Assembly: GCF_000721075.1 (NCBI RefSeq)
Contig: NZ_JOEQ01000012.1
Location: forward strand, 304,176-368,175
DNA length: 64,000 nt
Source of the DNA: Streptosporangium amethystogenes
GTDB lineage: Bacteria > Actinomycetota > Actinomycetes > Streptosporangiales > Streptosporangiaceae
Reading direction: 5' to 3'
This document shows positions 17,239 to 25,197 of this stretch, piece after piece. Numbering within the stretch: the stretch's first letter is position 1; every line of letters begins with the position of its first letter. Position numbers and translations under genes: made by a program. Below the pieces are notes generated by a model. It was given only the letters and a program-made list of their open reading frames with translations, made no database searches and was not told the DNA's origin.

Positions 17239-19350
17239 TCAGGAGCCGGGCGCGGCGGAGGGGGGAGTCAGGCTCCACACCCGTATCTCTCCATCGAAGT
17301 CGGCGGAGACGACGACCGGCCTCCCCCGCAGCCGCGTCACCAGCATCGTCGTGATCTCCTGCGTGCGGCCGGTGGACGGCCTGCCGATCTGCCTGCGGGT
17401 GGCCAGATCCCACACCCGCACCCCGTCGTAGCCGCCGGAAACGACGACCGGCCGCCCCGCCACCTCCGTCACCGCCACCGACTCGACTCCCGAGGTGTGC
17501 CCGGTGAACGGGCTGCCGATCTGCTCGCGGGTGGCCAGATCCCACACCCGCACGGTGCTGTCGTCGCCACCGGCGACGCCGGCGACGAGGACCGGCCGCC
17601 CCTCCAGTTCCGCCACCGTCAGCTTCACCGACAGGCCATCCTCGGTGTATCCGGTGAACGGGCTGCCGACCTGCTTCCGGGTGGCCAGATCCCACACCCG
17701 TACAGTGCTGTCGGCGTAGCCGCCGGAGACGAGGACCGGCCGCCCCTCCAGCTCCGTCACCGCCATCGACTCGACGGAATAGTTGTAAACGGTGAATGGG
17801 CTGCCGATCCGCTCGTGGGTGGCCAGATCCCACATATATATTTTTCCGTAACCGGTGGAGACGACGACCGGCCGCCCCGCCACCTCCGCCACCAATATGG
17901 ACGCGAGCCCTCTACCGGGGCCGGTGAGCAGCCCACCGATCTGCCTGCGGGTGACCAGATCCCACACCCGTATCCCGTTGTGGTCGCCGGAGAGGACGAC
18001 CGGCCGCCCCGCCAACTCCGTCACCGCGACCGCGTAGCCGGTGATCGGCCTGCCGATCTGCTTCCGGGTGGCCAGATCCCATACCCGCACGGTGTGACCC
18101 TTCTCGTCGTTACCGCCGGAGACGACGACCGGCCGCCCCTGCGACTCCACCACCGCCATCCAATGAACTCCCCCGCTGTGCCCGGTGAACGGCTTACCGA
18201 CCGGCATGCCGAAGGGGACGGCCTTCGGAGTCTGGCCGGGTGATGGAGCGGAGGTCCCGGAGGAACCCGTGGCGGATGAGGACGGTGACGACAGGGCCGA
18301 GGTTCCGGAGGGGTTCGTGGACGGCGGGGTGGAAGATTCGGGGGACTCAGGTTGCCACAGCCAGAAGACCACGGCAGCCGGGATGAGAGCGGTGACGATC
18401 GCCGTCGCGGCCACCAGGCGCCCCCTGACGGAACGGCGCGGGACACGGGACACCGGAGGCGGCGGGGCGGGGCCGCGCGGCCGGTGATCCACCGTGCTGG
18501 ACTCCTCCGCCCTGGACTCCTTCGTGCTGGACTCCACCGTGCTGGACTCCTCACGGGTGAGGACGGCGAGCAGGTCGGCCACGGTGGGCCGGGCGCCGGG
18601 GTCCTTGGCCAGGCAGGCGGCCAGCAGCGGTCGGACACGCTCGGGCACTCCGGCGAGGTCGGGTTCGCGGTTGGAGACGGCGTTCATCACCGCCGCCGGG
18701 ATCGCGCCGGGAAACGCCGGATGCCGCGTGGCGGCGAACACCATGGTGGCGGCCCAGCTGAACACATCCGACGCGGTGCCGGCCTGGTGACCGTCGAGCT
18801 GTTCCGGCGACAGGTAGGCGGGGGTGCCCACCAGCCCCGACCGCGTGGTGGTGGCGGCCAGCACCCGGGCGATGCCGAAGTCGATGACCACCGGCCCCTC
18901 CGGGCCCATGATCACGTTGTCGGGTTTGAAATCACGGTGGACGATCCCGGCCCGGTGGATCGCGGCCAGTGCCGTCAGGGTGGCGACCGCGAGCCGGTCC
19001 AGGCCGCTGCCGGTCCGCGGCCCGTCACCGGTGACCAGTTCCCTCAGCGAGGGCCCGGGGATGTACTCGCTGACCAGGTAGGGCCGATCACCGGCGATCC
19101 CCCCGTCCAGCACCTGGGCGGTGCAGAACGCCGCGACCCGGCGGGTGATCTCCGCCTCGCGCATGAACCGCTCGCGCACCTCGGGATCGGTCGCCATCCG
19201 GACGTGCAGCACCTTGATCGCGACCTTGCGGCCCGCGGGATCGTGGCCGAGGTAGACCACCCCCTGACCTCCGTCGCCCAGCACCCCGCTCAGCCGGTAG
19301 CCGCCGATCCGCTCGGGGTCGCCCACGGTCAGCGGGGCCGGCTCGGACAT
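17239..19350 (-). CDS. Membrane Ser/Thr protein kinase with C-terminal WD40 propeller
   Basis: Hanks-type kinase of 703 aa. The kinase domain (about 18-265) has the Gly loop GVLGDGGQG (22-30), Lys46, HRDFKPDN (138-145) and DFG (157-159). A Ser/Thr/Glu-rich juxtamembrane linker with ESST repeats, one transmembrane helix (about 311-332) and a Ser/Pro stalk follow. The outside part (about 385-703) contains seven repeats ending in (V/I)-x-V-W-(D/S)-L, enough for a complete seven-bladed beta-propeller. It therefore probably senses a ligand or cell-wall state outside and phosphorylates proteins inside. Substrates are unknown. The repeats are also visible as similar DNA units of variable length. Confidence 0.88.
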   Translation of the reverse strand: MSEPAPLTVGDPERIGGYRLSGVLGDGGQGVVYLGHDPAGRKVAIKVLHVRMATDPEVRERFMREAEITRRVAAFCTAQVLDGGIAGDRPYLVSEYIPGPSLRELVTGDGPRTGSGLDRLAVATLTALAAIHRAGIVHRDFKPDNVIMGPEGPVVIDFGIARVLAATTTRSGLVGTPAYLSPEQLDGHQAGTASDVFSWAATMVFAATRHPAFPGAIPAAVMNAVSNREPDLAGVPERVRPLLAACLAKDPGARPTVADLLAVLTREESSTVESSTKESRAEESSTVDHRPRGPAPPPPVSRVPRRSVRGRLVAATAIVTALIPAAVVFWLWQPESPESSTPPSTNPSGTSALSSPSSSATGSSGTSAPSPGQTPKAVPFGMPVGKPFTGHSGGVHWMAVVESQGRPVVVSGGNDEKGHTVRVWDLATRKQIGRPITGYAVAVTELAGRPVVLSGDHNGIRVWDLVTRRQIGGLLTGPGRGLASILVAEVAGRPVVVSTGYGKIYMWDLATHERIGSPFTVYNYSVESMAVTELEGRPVLVSGGYADSTVRVWDLATRKQVGSPFTGYTEDGLSVKLTVAELEGRPVLVAGVAGGDDSTVRVWDLATREQIGSPFTGHTSGVESVAVTEVAGRPVVVSGGYDGVRVWDLATRRQIGRPSTGRTQEITTMLVTRLRGRPVVVSADFDGEIRVWSLTPPSAAPGS

Positions 19351-19463
19351 CGCTCACCTCGTCTCCACGCCCCCGTCGGCGGACGACCGGAACCGCCGCT
19401 GATCCAAGGAACGACGATAGGCGGCGCCCCGCCGCAGCAGAAGCCCTGCGCCCGATCCGGAGA

Positions 19464-20492
19464 TCAGGGCCAGGAGGAGTCCTGGTCGGGGTCGCCGCCG
19501 TCGGAGAGCAGCTTGACGTCCGATGCGACCATCATCGCCACCAGCTCCTCGAAGGTGACCGAGGGTTCCCAGCCGAGCTGGACGCGGGCCTTCTTCGGGT
19601 CGGCGCAGAGCAGGTCGACCTCGGCGGGACGGTGCAGGCTCTGGTCGGTGACGACGTACCGCTCCCAGTCCAGCCCGGCGGCGGTGAAGGCCGCCTCCAC
19701 AAGGTCGCGGACGGTGTGGGTGCGGCCGGTGCCGATCACGTAGTCCTCGGGCGTGTCCGCCTGGAGCATCAGGTGCATCGCGCGGACGTAGTCTCCGGCG
19801 AACCCCCAGTCGCGACGCGCCTCCATGTTGCCCAGGCGCAGCTCCGAGGCGAGGCCGAGCTTGATCCTGGCCACCCCGAGGCTCACCTTCCTGGTGACGA
19901 ACTCGGCGCCCCGGCGCGGGGACTCGTGGTTGAACAGGATCCCCGACACCGCGTACATGCCGTACGACTCGCGGTAGTTCTGCGTCAGGAAGTGCCCGTA
20001 CGCCTTGGCCACACCGTACGGCGAGCGGGGGTGGAAGGGGGTGATCTCGGTCTGCGGGGTCTCGCGCACCTGGCCGAACATCTCCGAGGACGACGCCTGG
20101 TAGAACCGGATCTGCCCGGATCCGGCGGCGGTACGCGAGGAGGAGATCCCGGAGCAGACCCGGATGGCCTCCAGCATGCGCAGCACGCCCATGCCGGTCA
20201 CCTCGGCGGTGAGCTCGGCCTGCTCCCACGACATGGGGACGAACGAGATGGCGCCCAGGTTGTAGACCTCGTCGGGCTGGACCTTCTCCACCACGGAGAT
20301 CAGCGAACCCTGGTCGAGCAGGTCGCCCCGGACGAGCTGAACGTCCTGCAGGAGCTTGCGGAGCCGTGAGACGCGCGGGTTGGCCTGCCCTCGGGCCAGA
20401 CCGAAGACCTCGTAGCCCTGACTGAGCAGGCACTCGGCCAGATAGGAACCGTCCTGCCCGGTGATACCTGTGATCAGCGCGCGCCTGGCCAA
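19464..20492 (-). CDS. gmd: GDP-mannose 4,6-dehydratase
   Basis: Extended SDR enzyme converting GDP-D-mannose to GDP-4-keto-6-deoxy-D-mannose, the precursor of GDP-fucose, GDP-rhamnose and related 6-deoxy sugars. 342 aa, full length. Features are the NAD(P) motif GITGQDGSYLAE (residues 9-20), ARGQANPR, catalytic SSSEMFG and SPYGVAKAY, NHESPRRG and the GDP-binding RPAEVDLLCADP. No GDP-fucose synthetase or 4-reductase is adjacent, so the final sugar is unknown. It is divergent from the glycosyltransferase gene; an exact KstR-type box is 110 bp upstream. Confidence 0.9.
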   Translation of the reverse strand: MARRALITGITGQDGSYLAECLLSQGYEVFGLARGQANPRVSRLRKLLQDVQLVRGDLLDQGSLISVVEKVQPDEVYNLGAISFVPMSWEQAELTAEVTGMGVLRMLEAIRVCSGISSSRTAAGSGQIRFYQASSSEMFGQVRETPQTEITPFHPRSPYGVAKAYGHFLTQNYRESYGMYAVSGILFNHESPRRGAEFVTRKVSLGVARIKLGLASELRLGNMEARRDWGFAGDYVRAMHLMLQADTPEDYVIGTGRTHTVRDLVEAAFTAAGLDWERYVVTDQSLHRPAEVDLLCADPKKARVQLGWEPSVTFEELVAMMVASDVKLLSDGGDPDQDSSWP

Positions 20493-20601
20493 CGCGTCCT
20501 CCTCGCTTGCGGGGGCGGGACCTATGCCTGGTCTTATGCCGTTTGATTGGCGAATGTACCGTCCAACCCTCGTATGGGCACTATCTCCCCCAGGACACGC
20601 C

Positions 20602-20615
20602 TAGAACGCGTTCCA
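20602..20615. promoter_or_regulatory. Exact KstR-type operator (TAGAACGCGTTCCA)
   Basis: Exact fit to TnnAACnnGTTnnA in the 291-bp region between the divergent gmd and glycosyltransferase genes. It is unexpected in front of sugar genes; it is 110 bp from gmd and 168 bp from the glycosyltransferase. Confidence 0.6.
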
Positions 20616-20783
20616 CCGAATCCTGTTCGGTCAGGTTAACCTCCCAGCTCGCGCCCGGTGAAGCACCCCCTAGGAACAATTCCACATCAGGTACAACAGA
20701 GCTACCGAATGGTAGTGTCCGAGGACTAAGGTCATCTTTCACGGTACCTGTCCCCTTTCGGGCAGGGTGAGAAAGGGGTTGCC

Positions 20784-22028
20784 GTGCCGGGTGCTGAATC
20801 ACTGCGGGTGGCACTGCTGTCGTATCGCAGCAAGCCGACCTGTGGTGGGCAGGGTGTCTACCTGCGTCACCTCAGCCGCGAGCTGGTCGCCCTCGGGCAC
20901 AGCGTGGAGGTCTTCTCCGGCCAGCCCTACCCGGAACTCGACGAGGGCGTCATCCTCACCAAGGTCCCCAGCCTGGACCTGTACCGCGACGAGGACCCCT
21001 TCCGTACTCCCGGCCTCCGCGAGTACCGCGACTGGATCGACCTGCTCGAGGTCGGCACCATGTGGACCGCGGGGTTTCCCGAACCGCTGACCTTCACCCT
21101 GCGGGCGCACCGCGAGCTGAAGAAGCGCGTCGGCGACTTCGACGTGGTGCAGGACAACCAGACCCTCGGCTACGGACTGCTCGGCATCCAGAAGCTGTTC
21201 CCCGTGGTCGGGACCATCCACCACCCGATCAGCGTGGACCGGCGCATCGAGCTGAAGGCGGCTCCACTGCGCAAGAAGCTCTCCATGCGACGCTGGTACG
21301 GCTTCGTGCGCATGCAGGCCAAGGTGGCGCCGCGGCTCAGCCCGATCCTGACCGTCAGCGAGTCCTCCCTCGCCGACATCCACCGCGACTTCAACGTGCC
21401 GCAGAAGAACATGCGGCTCATCCCGCTGGGCGTCGACACCCGCTACTTCCACCCGCGCCCGGAGCTTCCCAAGCGGCCCGGCTCCATCGTCGCGGTGGCC
21501 AGCGCCGACTCCCCGATGAAGGGGGTCGCGACGCTGCTGCGGGCCGTGGCGAAGCTCGCCACCGAACGCGACGTCAACCTGACGGTGGTCAGCAAGCCCA
21601 CCCCCGGCGGGCCGACCGAGAAGCTCGTCGGCGAGCTGGCGCTGCGGGACCGGGTCAGGTTCGTGCACGGCATCTCCGACACCGAGCTGGGCGAGCTGAT
21701 CGCCACCTCGGAGATCTCGGTCGTCCCCTCCCTGTACGAGGGCTTCTCACTGCCCGCCGTCGAGCACATGGCCTGCGGCACCCCGCTGGTCGCCAGCCGC
21801 ACCGGGGCGCTGCCCGAGGTCGTCGGCGACGCCGCCGTACAGGTGGCCCCCGGCGACCCCGAGGAGCTGGCCGCGGTGCTGCGCCGCCTGCACGACTCTC
21901 CCGAGGAGCGGGCCGCGGTGGGCAAGAAGGGCTACGACCGGGTCATGGAGCGCTTCACCTGGAACGTCGTCGCCAAGCGGACCGTGGAGGCCTACCACGA
22001 GGCCATCCAGGCCCACCGCGCGAAGTGA
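20784..22028 (+). CDS. GT4-family glycosyltransferase
   Basis: GT-B fold retaining glycosyltransferase of 414 aa. The N-terminal acceptor domain has the GGQGVYLRHLSREL loop (about 22-35); the C-terminal donor domain has PLGVDTRYF, the phosphate-binding VASADSPMKGVATLLRA and the E-x7-E motif EGFSLPAVEHMACGTPLVAS. GTG start with AAAGGGG upstream. First of a three-gene plus-strand set with the methyltransferase (40 bp later) and the terpene-cyclase-fold protein. The sugar donor could be a GDP-6-deoxyhexose made through the divergent Gmd, but this is inference. Confidence 0.85.
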   Translation: MPGAESLRVALLSYRSKPTCGGQGVYLRHLSRELVALGHSVEVFSGQPYPELDEGVILTKVPSLDLYRDEDPFRTPGLREYRDWIDLLEVGTMWTAGFPEPLTFTLRAHRELKKRVGDFDVVQDNQTLGYGLLGIQKLFPVVGTIHHPISVDRRIELKAAPLRKKLSMRRWYGFVRMQAKVAPRLSPILTVSESSLADIHRDFNVPQKNMRLIPLGVDTRYFHPRPELPKRPGSIVAVASADSPMKGVATLLRAVAKLATERDVNLTVVSKPTPGGPTEKLVGELALRDRVRFVHGISDTELGELIATSEISVVPSLYEGFSLPAVEHMACGTPLVASRTGALPEVVGDAAVQVAPGDPEELAAVLRRLHDSPEERAAVGKKGYDRVMERFTWNVVAKRTVEAYHEAIQAHRAK

Positions 22029-22068
22029 CCGACACCCTGAAACGATCACCTCTCACAAGGAGCGGCCA

Positions 22069-22782
22069 GTGCTGACTGTCGACTTCGACCGGTTGCCCGT
22101 GGGTCCGGGAACCCGGCTGCTGGACCTGGGGTGTGGCGGCGGACGCCACGCGTTCGAGGTACTGCGGCGCGGTGCCGACGTGGTGGCCTTCGACATGGAC
22201 GCGGGAGAGCTGGAAGGCGTGGCGAACATGTTCGCCGCGATGGACAAGGCCGGCGAGGTGCCCCCCGGTGCGACGGCGGACACCGTGACGGGCGACGCGC
22301 TCGACATGCCGTTCGAGGACGGCTCCTTCGACCGGGTGATCGCGGCCGAGGTGCTGGAGCACATCCCCGACGACATGGCCGCGATGCGGGAGATCTTCCG
22401 GGTCCTCAAGCCGGGTGGCCAGGCGGCCATCACGGTGCCGAGCTTCCTGCCGGAACGGATCTGCTGGGCGCTCGACGAGGCGTACCACACCGCTCCCGGC
22501 GGGCACGTCCGCATCTACACGCTGGCCGAGCTGAGCGCGAAGCTCAAGTCGACGGGCTTCACCATCGGCCCGCACCACCACGCCCACGGCCTGCACGCGC
22601 CGTACTGGTGGATCAAGTGCGCGGTCGGCGTCGACAACAACGACCACCCGCTGGCCAAGGCCTACCACGAACTGCTGGTCTGGGACATCATGAAGCGCCC
22701 AGCCGCCACCAGGATCGCCGAGGCCGTGCTCAACCCGCTCATCGGCAAGAGCGTGGTGCTCTACGTCCGGAAGCCCGCATGA
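22069..22782 (+). CDS. Class I SAM-dependent methyltransferase
   Basis: Methyltransferase of 237 aa with motif I LLDLGCGGGRHAFEV (about 14-28), acidic motif II VVAFDMDA, and FDRVIAAEVLEHI and FRVLKPGGQAAITVP of the Methyltransf_11 fold. GTG start with AAGGAG upstream. Its stop overlaps the start of the next gene (ATGA). The substrate is not evident; it may be the product of the preceding glycosyltransferase or a lipid. Confidence 0.82.
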   Translation: MLTVDFDRLPVGPGTRLLDLGCGGGRHAFEVLRRGADVVAFDMDAGELEGVANMFAAMDKAGEVPPGATADTVTGDALDMPFEDGSFDRVIAAEVLEHIPDDMAAMREIFRVLKPGGQAAITVPSFLPERICWALDEAYHTAPGGHVRIYTLAELSAKLKSTGFTIGPHHHAHGLHAPYWWIKCAVGVDNNDHPLAKAYHELLVWDIMKRPAATRIAEAVLNPLIGKSVVLYVRKPA

Positions 22783-23822
22783 TCTCCTGGGAACAGGTCG
22801 TGCAGACCGCCCAGAGCATCGCGGCGGTGCAGGAGCCCGACGGCGGCATTCCCTGGCCCGAGGGGCACGTGGACGCCTGGAACCATGTCGAGTGCCTGAT
22901 GGCGATGAGCGTGGCGGGGCTGACCGGTCCCACCCGCCGGGGATACGACTGGCTGGTCCACACCCAGCGCTCCGACGGCTCCTGGCCGATGAAGCTGCTC
23001 GGGGGCGAGGCCGTCGAGCAGGGCGGGGAGTCCAACCACGCCGCCTACATCGCGGTCGGCGTCTGGCACGAGCTGCTGGTGACCTCCGACCAGGACTTCG
23101 CCCGGCGGATGTGGCCGACGGTCCGGGCGGCGCTGGACTTCGTGGTCGGCCTGCAGACCACCCGGGGCGAGATCGTCTGGGAGCGCGCGGCCGACGGCAG
23201 GCCCGCCGGGTACGCGCTGCTGACCGGCTGCGCCTCCATCCACCAGGGCCTGCGCTGCGGCGTGCTGCTCGGCGAGCACCTGGGCGACCCGCAGCCCGAC
23301 TGGGAGCTGGCCGCCGACCAGCTCGGCCACGTGCTGGCCGCCCACCCCGAGGCGTTCGCCGACAAGAGCCGCTTCTCGATGGACTGGTACTACCCGATCC
23401 TGGGCGGCGCGGTGCGCGGCCCGGCCGCGCGGACCCGGCTGTCCGAGGAGTGGGACACGTTCGTGGAGCCCGACCTCGGCATCCGCTGCGTCTCCGACCA
23501 GCCGTGGGTGACCGGTGCCGAGACGTGCGAGCTGGTGCTCACCCTCGACGCGCTGGGCGACCGGAACCGGGCACGGAAGCTCTTCTCGGACATGCAGCAC
23601 CTGCGGCACGAGGACGGCTCGTACTGGACCGGCTGGCAGTTCGTGAACGAGAAGTGGTTCCCCCACGAGCGCTCCGCCTACACCGCGGCCGCGGTCGTAC
23701 TCGCCGCCGACGCGCTGGCCGGGCACACCCCCGCCGCGGGCATCTTCCGCGACGCGGGCAAGTACCTGACCGACCGCCCCACCGCCGCCTGCGGCTGCAG
23801 CCACGCCCGCTCCCGGAGCTGA
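22779..23822 (+). CDS. Terpene-cyclase/prenyltransferase-fold protein (alpha-toroid)
   Basis: Protein of 347 aa built of alpha-hairpin repeats with QW-like motifs: QEPDGGIPWPEG (about 18-29), QRSDGSWPMKL (about 67-77) and RHEDGSYWTGWQ near the C-terminus, typical of the squalene-cyclase/prenyltransferase alpha-toroid. It lacks an obvious DxDD protonation motif or a prenyltransferase zinc site, so it may bind or modify a lipid or glycan and not cyclise a terpene. ATG start overlaps the methyltransferase stop by 4 bp, so the two are translationally coupled. The C-terminus ends in CGCSHARSRS, an unusual Cys-containing tail. Confidence 0.65.
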   Translation: MISWEQVVQTAQSIAAVQEPDGGIPWPEGHVDAWNHVECLMAMSVAGLTGPTRRGYDWLVHTQRSDGSWPMKLLGGEAVEQGGESNHAAYIAVGVWHELLVTSDQDFARRMWPTVRAALDFVVGLQTTRGEIVWERAADGRPAGYALLTGCASIHQGLRCGVLLGEHLGDPQPDWELAADQLGHVLAAHPEAFADKSRFSMDWYYPILGGAVRGPAARTRLSEEWDTFVEPDLGIRCVSDQPWVTGAETCELVLTLDALGDRNRARKLFSDMQHLRHEDGSYWTGWQFVNEKWFPHERSAYTAAAVVLAADALAGHTPAAGIFRDAGKYLTDRPTAACGCSHARSRS

Positions 23823-23894
23823 ATACCCGGCTTTCGGCCGTGCCGTCGGCGTTTTCTTTGCACGGAATCAGAAACGTGGTGCTTGAAGGGCTGA

Positions 23895-25106
23895 ATGCGG
23901 CTCACTACGTTCGGGTCCGTGAGTAATGCGGAGGGCACTCGGACGGTAGCTCAGAGCGATGACGCCGGGACGGCCGGCGCGGCGGCCGTCCCGGAGGACA
24001 CCCCCGACCCGGCACCCCCGCGGCGACCCGAACCCACGGATGCGGCCGGTCCCCCGGACCTCGCCGAGCATCCGGTACCGCAGGAATCCTCGTCCCCCTC
24101 CCCCCGGCCGGACTTCTCCGAACCGGGCTCTCCGGAGCCCGACCTTTCCAAGCCGAGGGCGTCGGCGCCGTCCAGGCCGAACGGCGTGGCCCGGCTGCTG
24201 TGGCAGAACCCCGCCCGGGTGGGGTTCGGGGTGCGGCGGTTCCGGCTGGGACCGGCGCGCGAGCGGCTGGAGGACGCGGAGCGGTCGTTCACGACCGGGT
24301 TCAACGCGGTGGTCGCCGGGGAGGCCGAGCGGATCGACGACCTCCGCGAGGACCTGCGCGGTTTCGGGTACGAGGGCGCGGGCATGGCCTGCGCCACCCT
24401 CGACGTGCTCACCCTCACCGGCGGGCGCCGTCTGCGGGAGCTGCTGAGCGGGCCGGGGATACGCTACCCGCACCTCGTCCACATGGGCACCGGCCGGGCG
24501 TACGCCCGGATGCGGCTACGGCCGATGTGGGGCGTCCGCTCGGTGCACCCGCTGCTGCGCTGGCTGGCCCACGACGGCTTCGGCTTCCACCAGGGTTTCT
24601 TCTCCGCGGACCGTACGGTGGGACGCCAGCGGACGGCCGGGCTCATGGATCGGACCCGGAGAGCGATCTTCGATCAGGGACTGGGGCGGATGCTCTGGTT
24701 CCACGAGTGCGCGGGGGCGGGTGACGTCGTGTTGCGCATCGCCGAGTTTCCCGCGGGGCGCCGCGCCGACCTGTGGAGCGGCGTCGGTCTGGCCGCCACG
24801 TACACCGGAGGCGCGAGCGCCACGGACCTGGGGCGGCTGGCCTCCGCCGCGGCCGAGGACGGTTTCCGCGCCCACCTCGCCCAAGGGTGCGCCCTCGCCT
24901 GCGCCTCCCGGCTGATCTCGGCTGTGGTCCCCGAGCACACCGTCGCCGCCGCACCCGTGCTGTGCGGGGCCGAAGTGGACGAGGCGGCGGCCTGGACCGA
25001 CACCGCGCTCGTCGCACTGGGCCACAACGCGCACAGCGGCGACCACTACCAGGCCTGGCGGGCGGGAATCCGGAAGGCCTGGGCACGGCGCGACCGCGAC
25101 TCTTGA
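23895..25106 (+). CDS. unbL: UnbL-like DUF1702 protein
   Basis: Protein of 403 aa, family of unknown function DUF1702, known as UnbL in enediyne warhead cassettes. Residues 1-95 are a Pro/Glu-rich low-complexity region; the conserved part (about 96-400) has LRGFGYEGAGMACATLDVLT, HMGTGRAYARM, HDGFGFHQGFF and the C-terminal GHNAHSGDHYQAWRAGIRKA. No transmembrane segment or known catalytic motif. ATG with AAGGG upstream. It is followed 91 bp later by UnbV and then by UnbU, the same trio as in enediyne clusters. No enediyne PKS or thioesterase lies within this window, so the function here is open. Confidence 0.75.
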   Translation: MRLTTFGSVSNAEGTRTVAQSDDAGTAGAAAVPEDTPDPAPPRRPEPTDAAGPPDLAEHPVPQESSSPSPRPDFSEPGSPEPDLSKPRASAPSRPNGVARLLWQNPARVGFGVRRFRLGPARERLEDAERSFTTGFNAVVAGEAERIDDLREDLRGFGYEGAGMACATLDVLTLTGGRRLRELLSGPGIRYPHLVHMGTGRAYARMRLRPMWGVRSVHPLLRWLAHDGFGFHQGFFSADRTVGRQRTAGLMDRTRRAIFDQGLGRMLWFHECAGAGDVVLRIAEFPAGRRADLWSGVGLAATYTGGASATDLGRLASAAAEDGFRAHLAQGCALACASRLISAVVPEHTVAAAPVLCGAEVDEAAAWTDTALVALGHNAHSGDHYQAWRAGIRKAWARRDRDS

Positions 25107-25197
25107 CCCCGGCTCGGAGAAGCGGCGCGGACGATGCCGGACCGCGCCGCCGCGAGCCGGTCGCGGCCGGGATCGTCACCTGCGGCTCGAAGGGGCG

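Noticed and set aside
17300..18180. Regularly spaced similar DNA units resembling a repeat array
   Set aside because: They are the codons of WD40 blades in the kinase gene; spacing and divergence follow the protein repeat, not CRISPR repeats and spacers.
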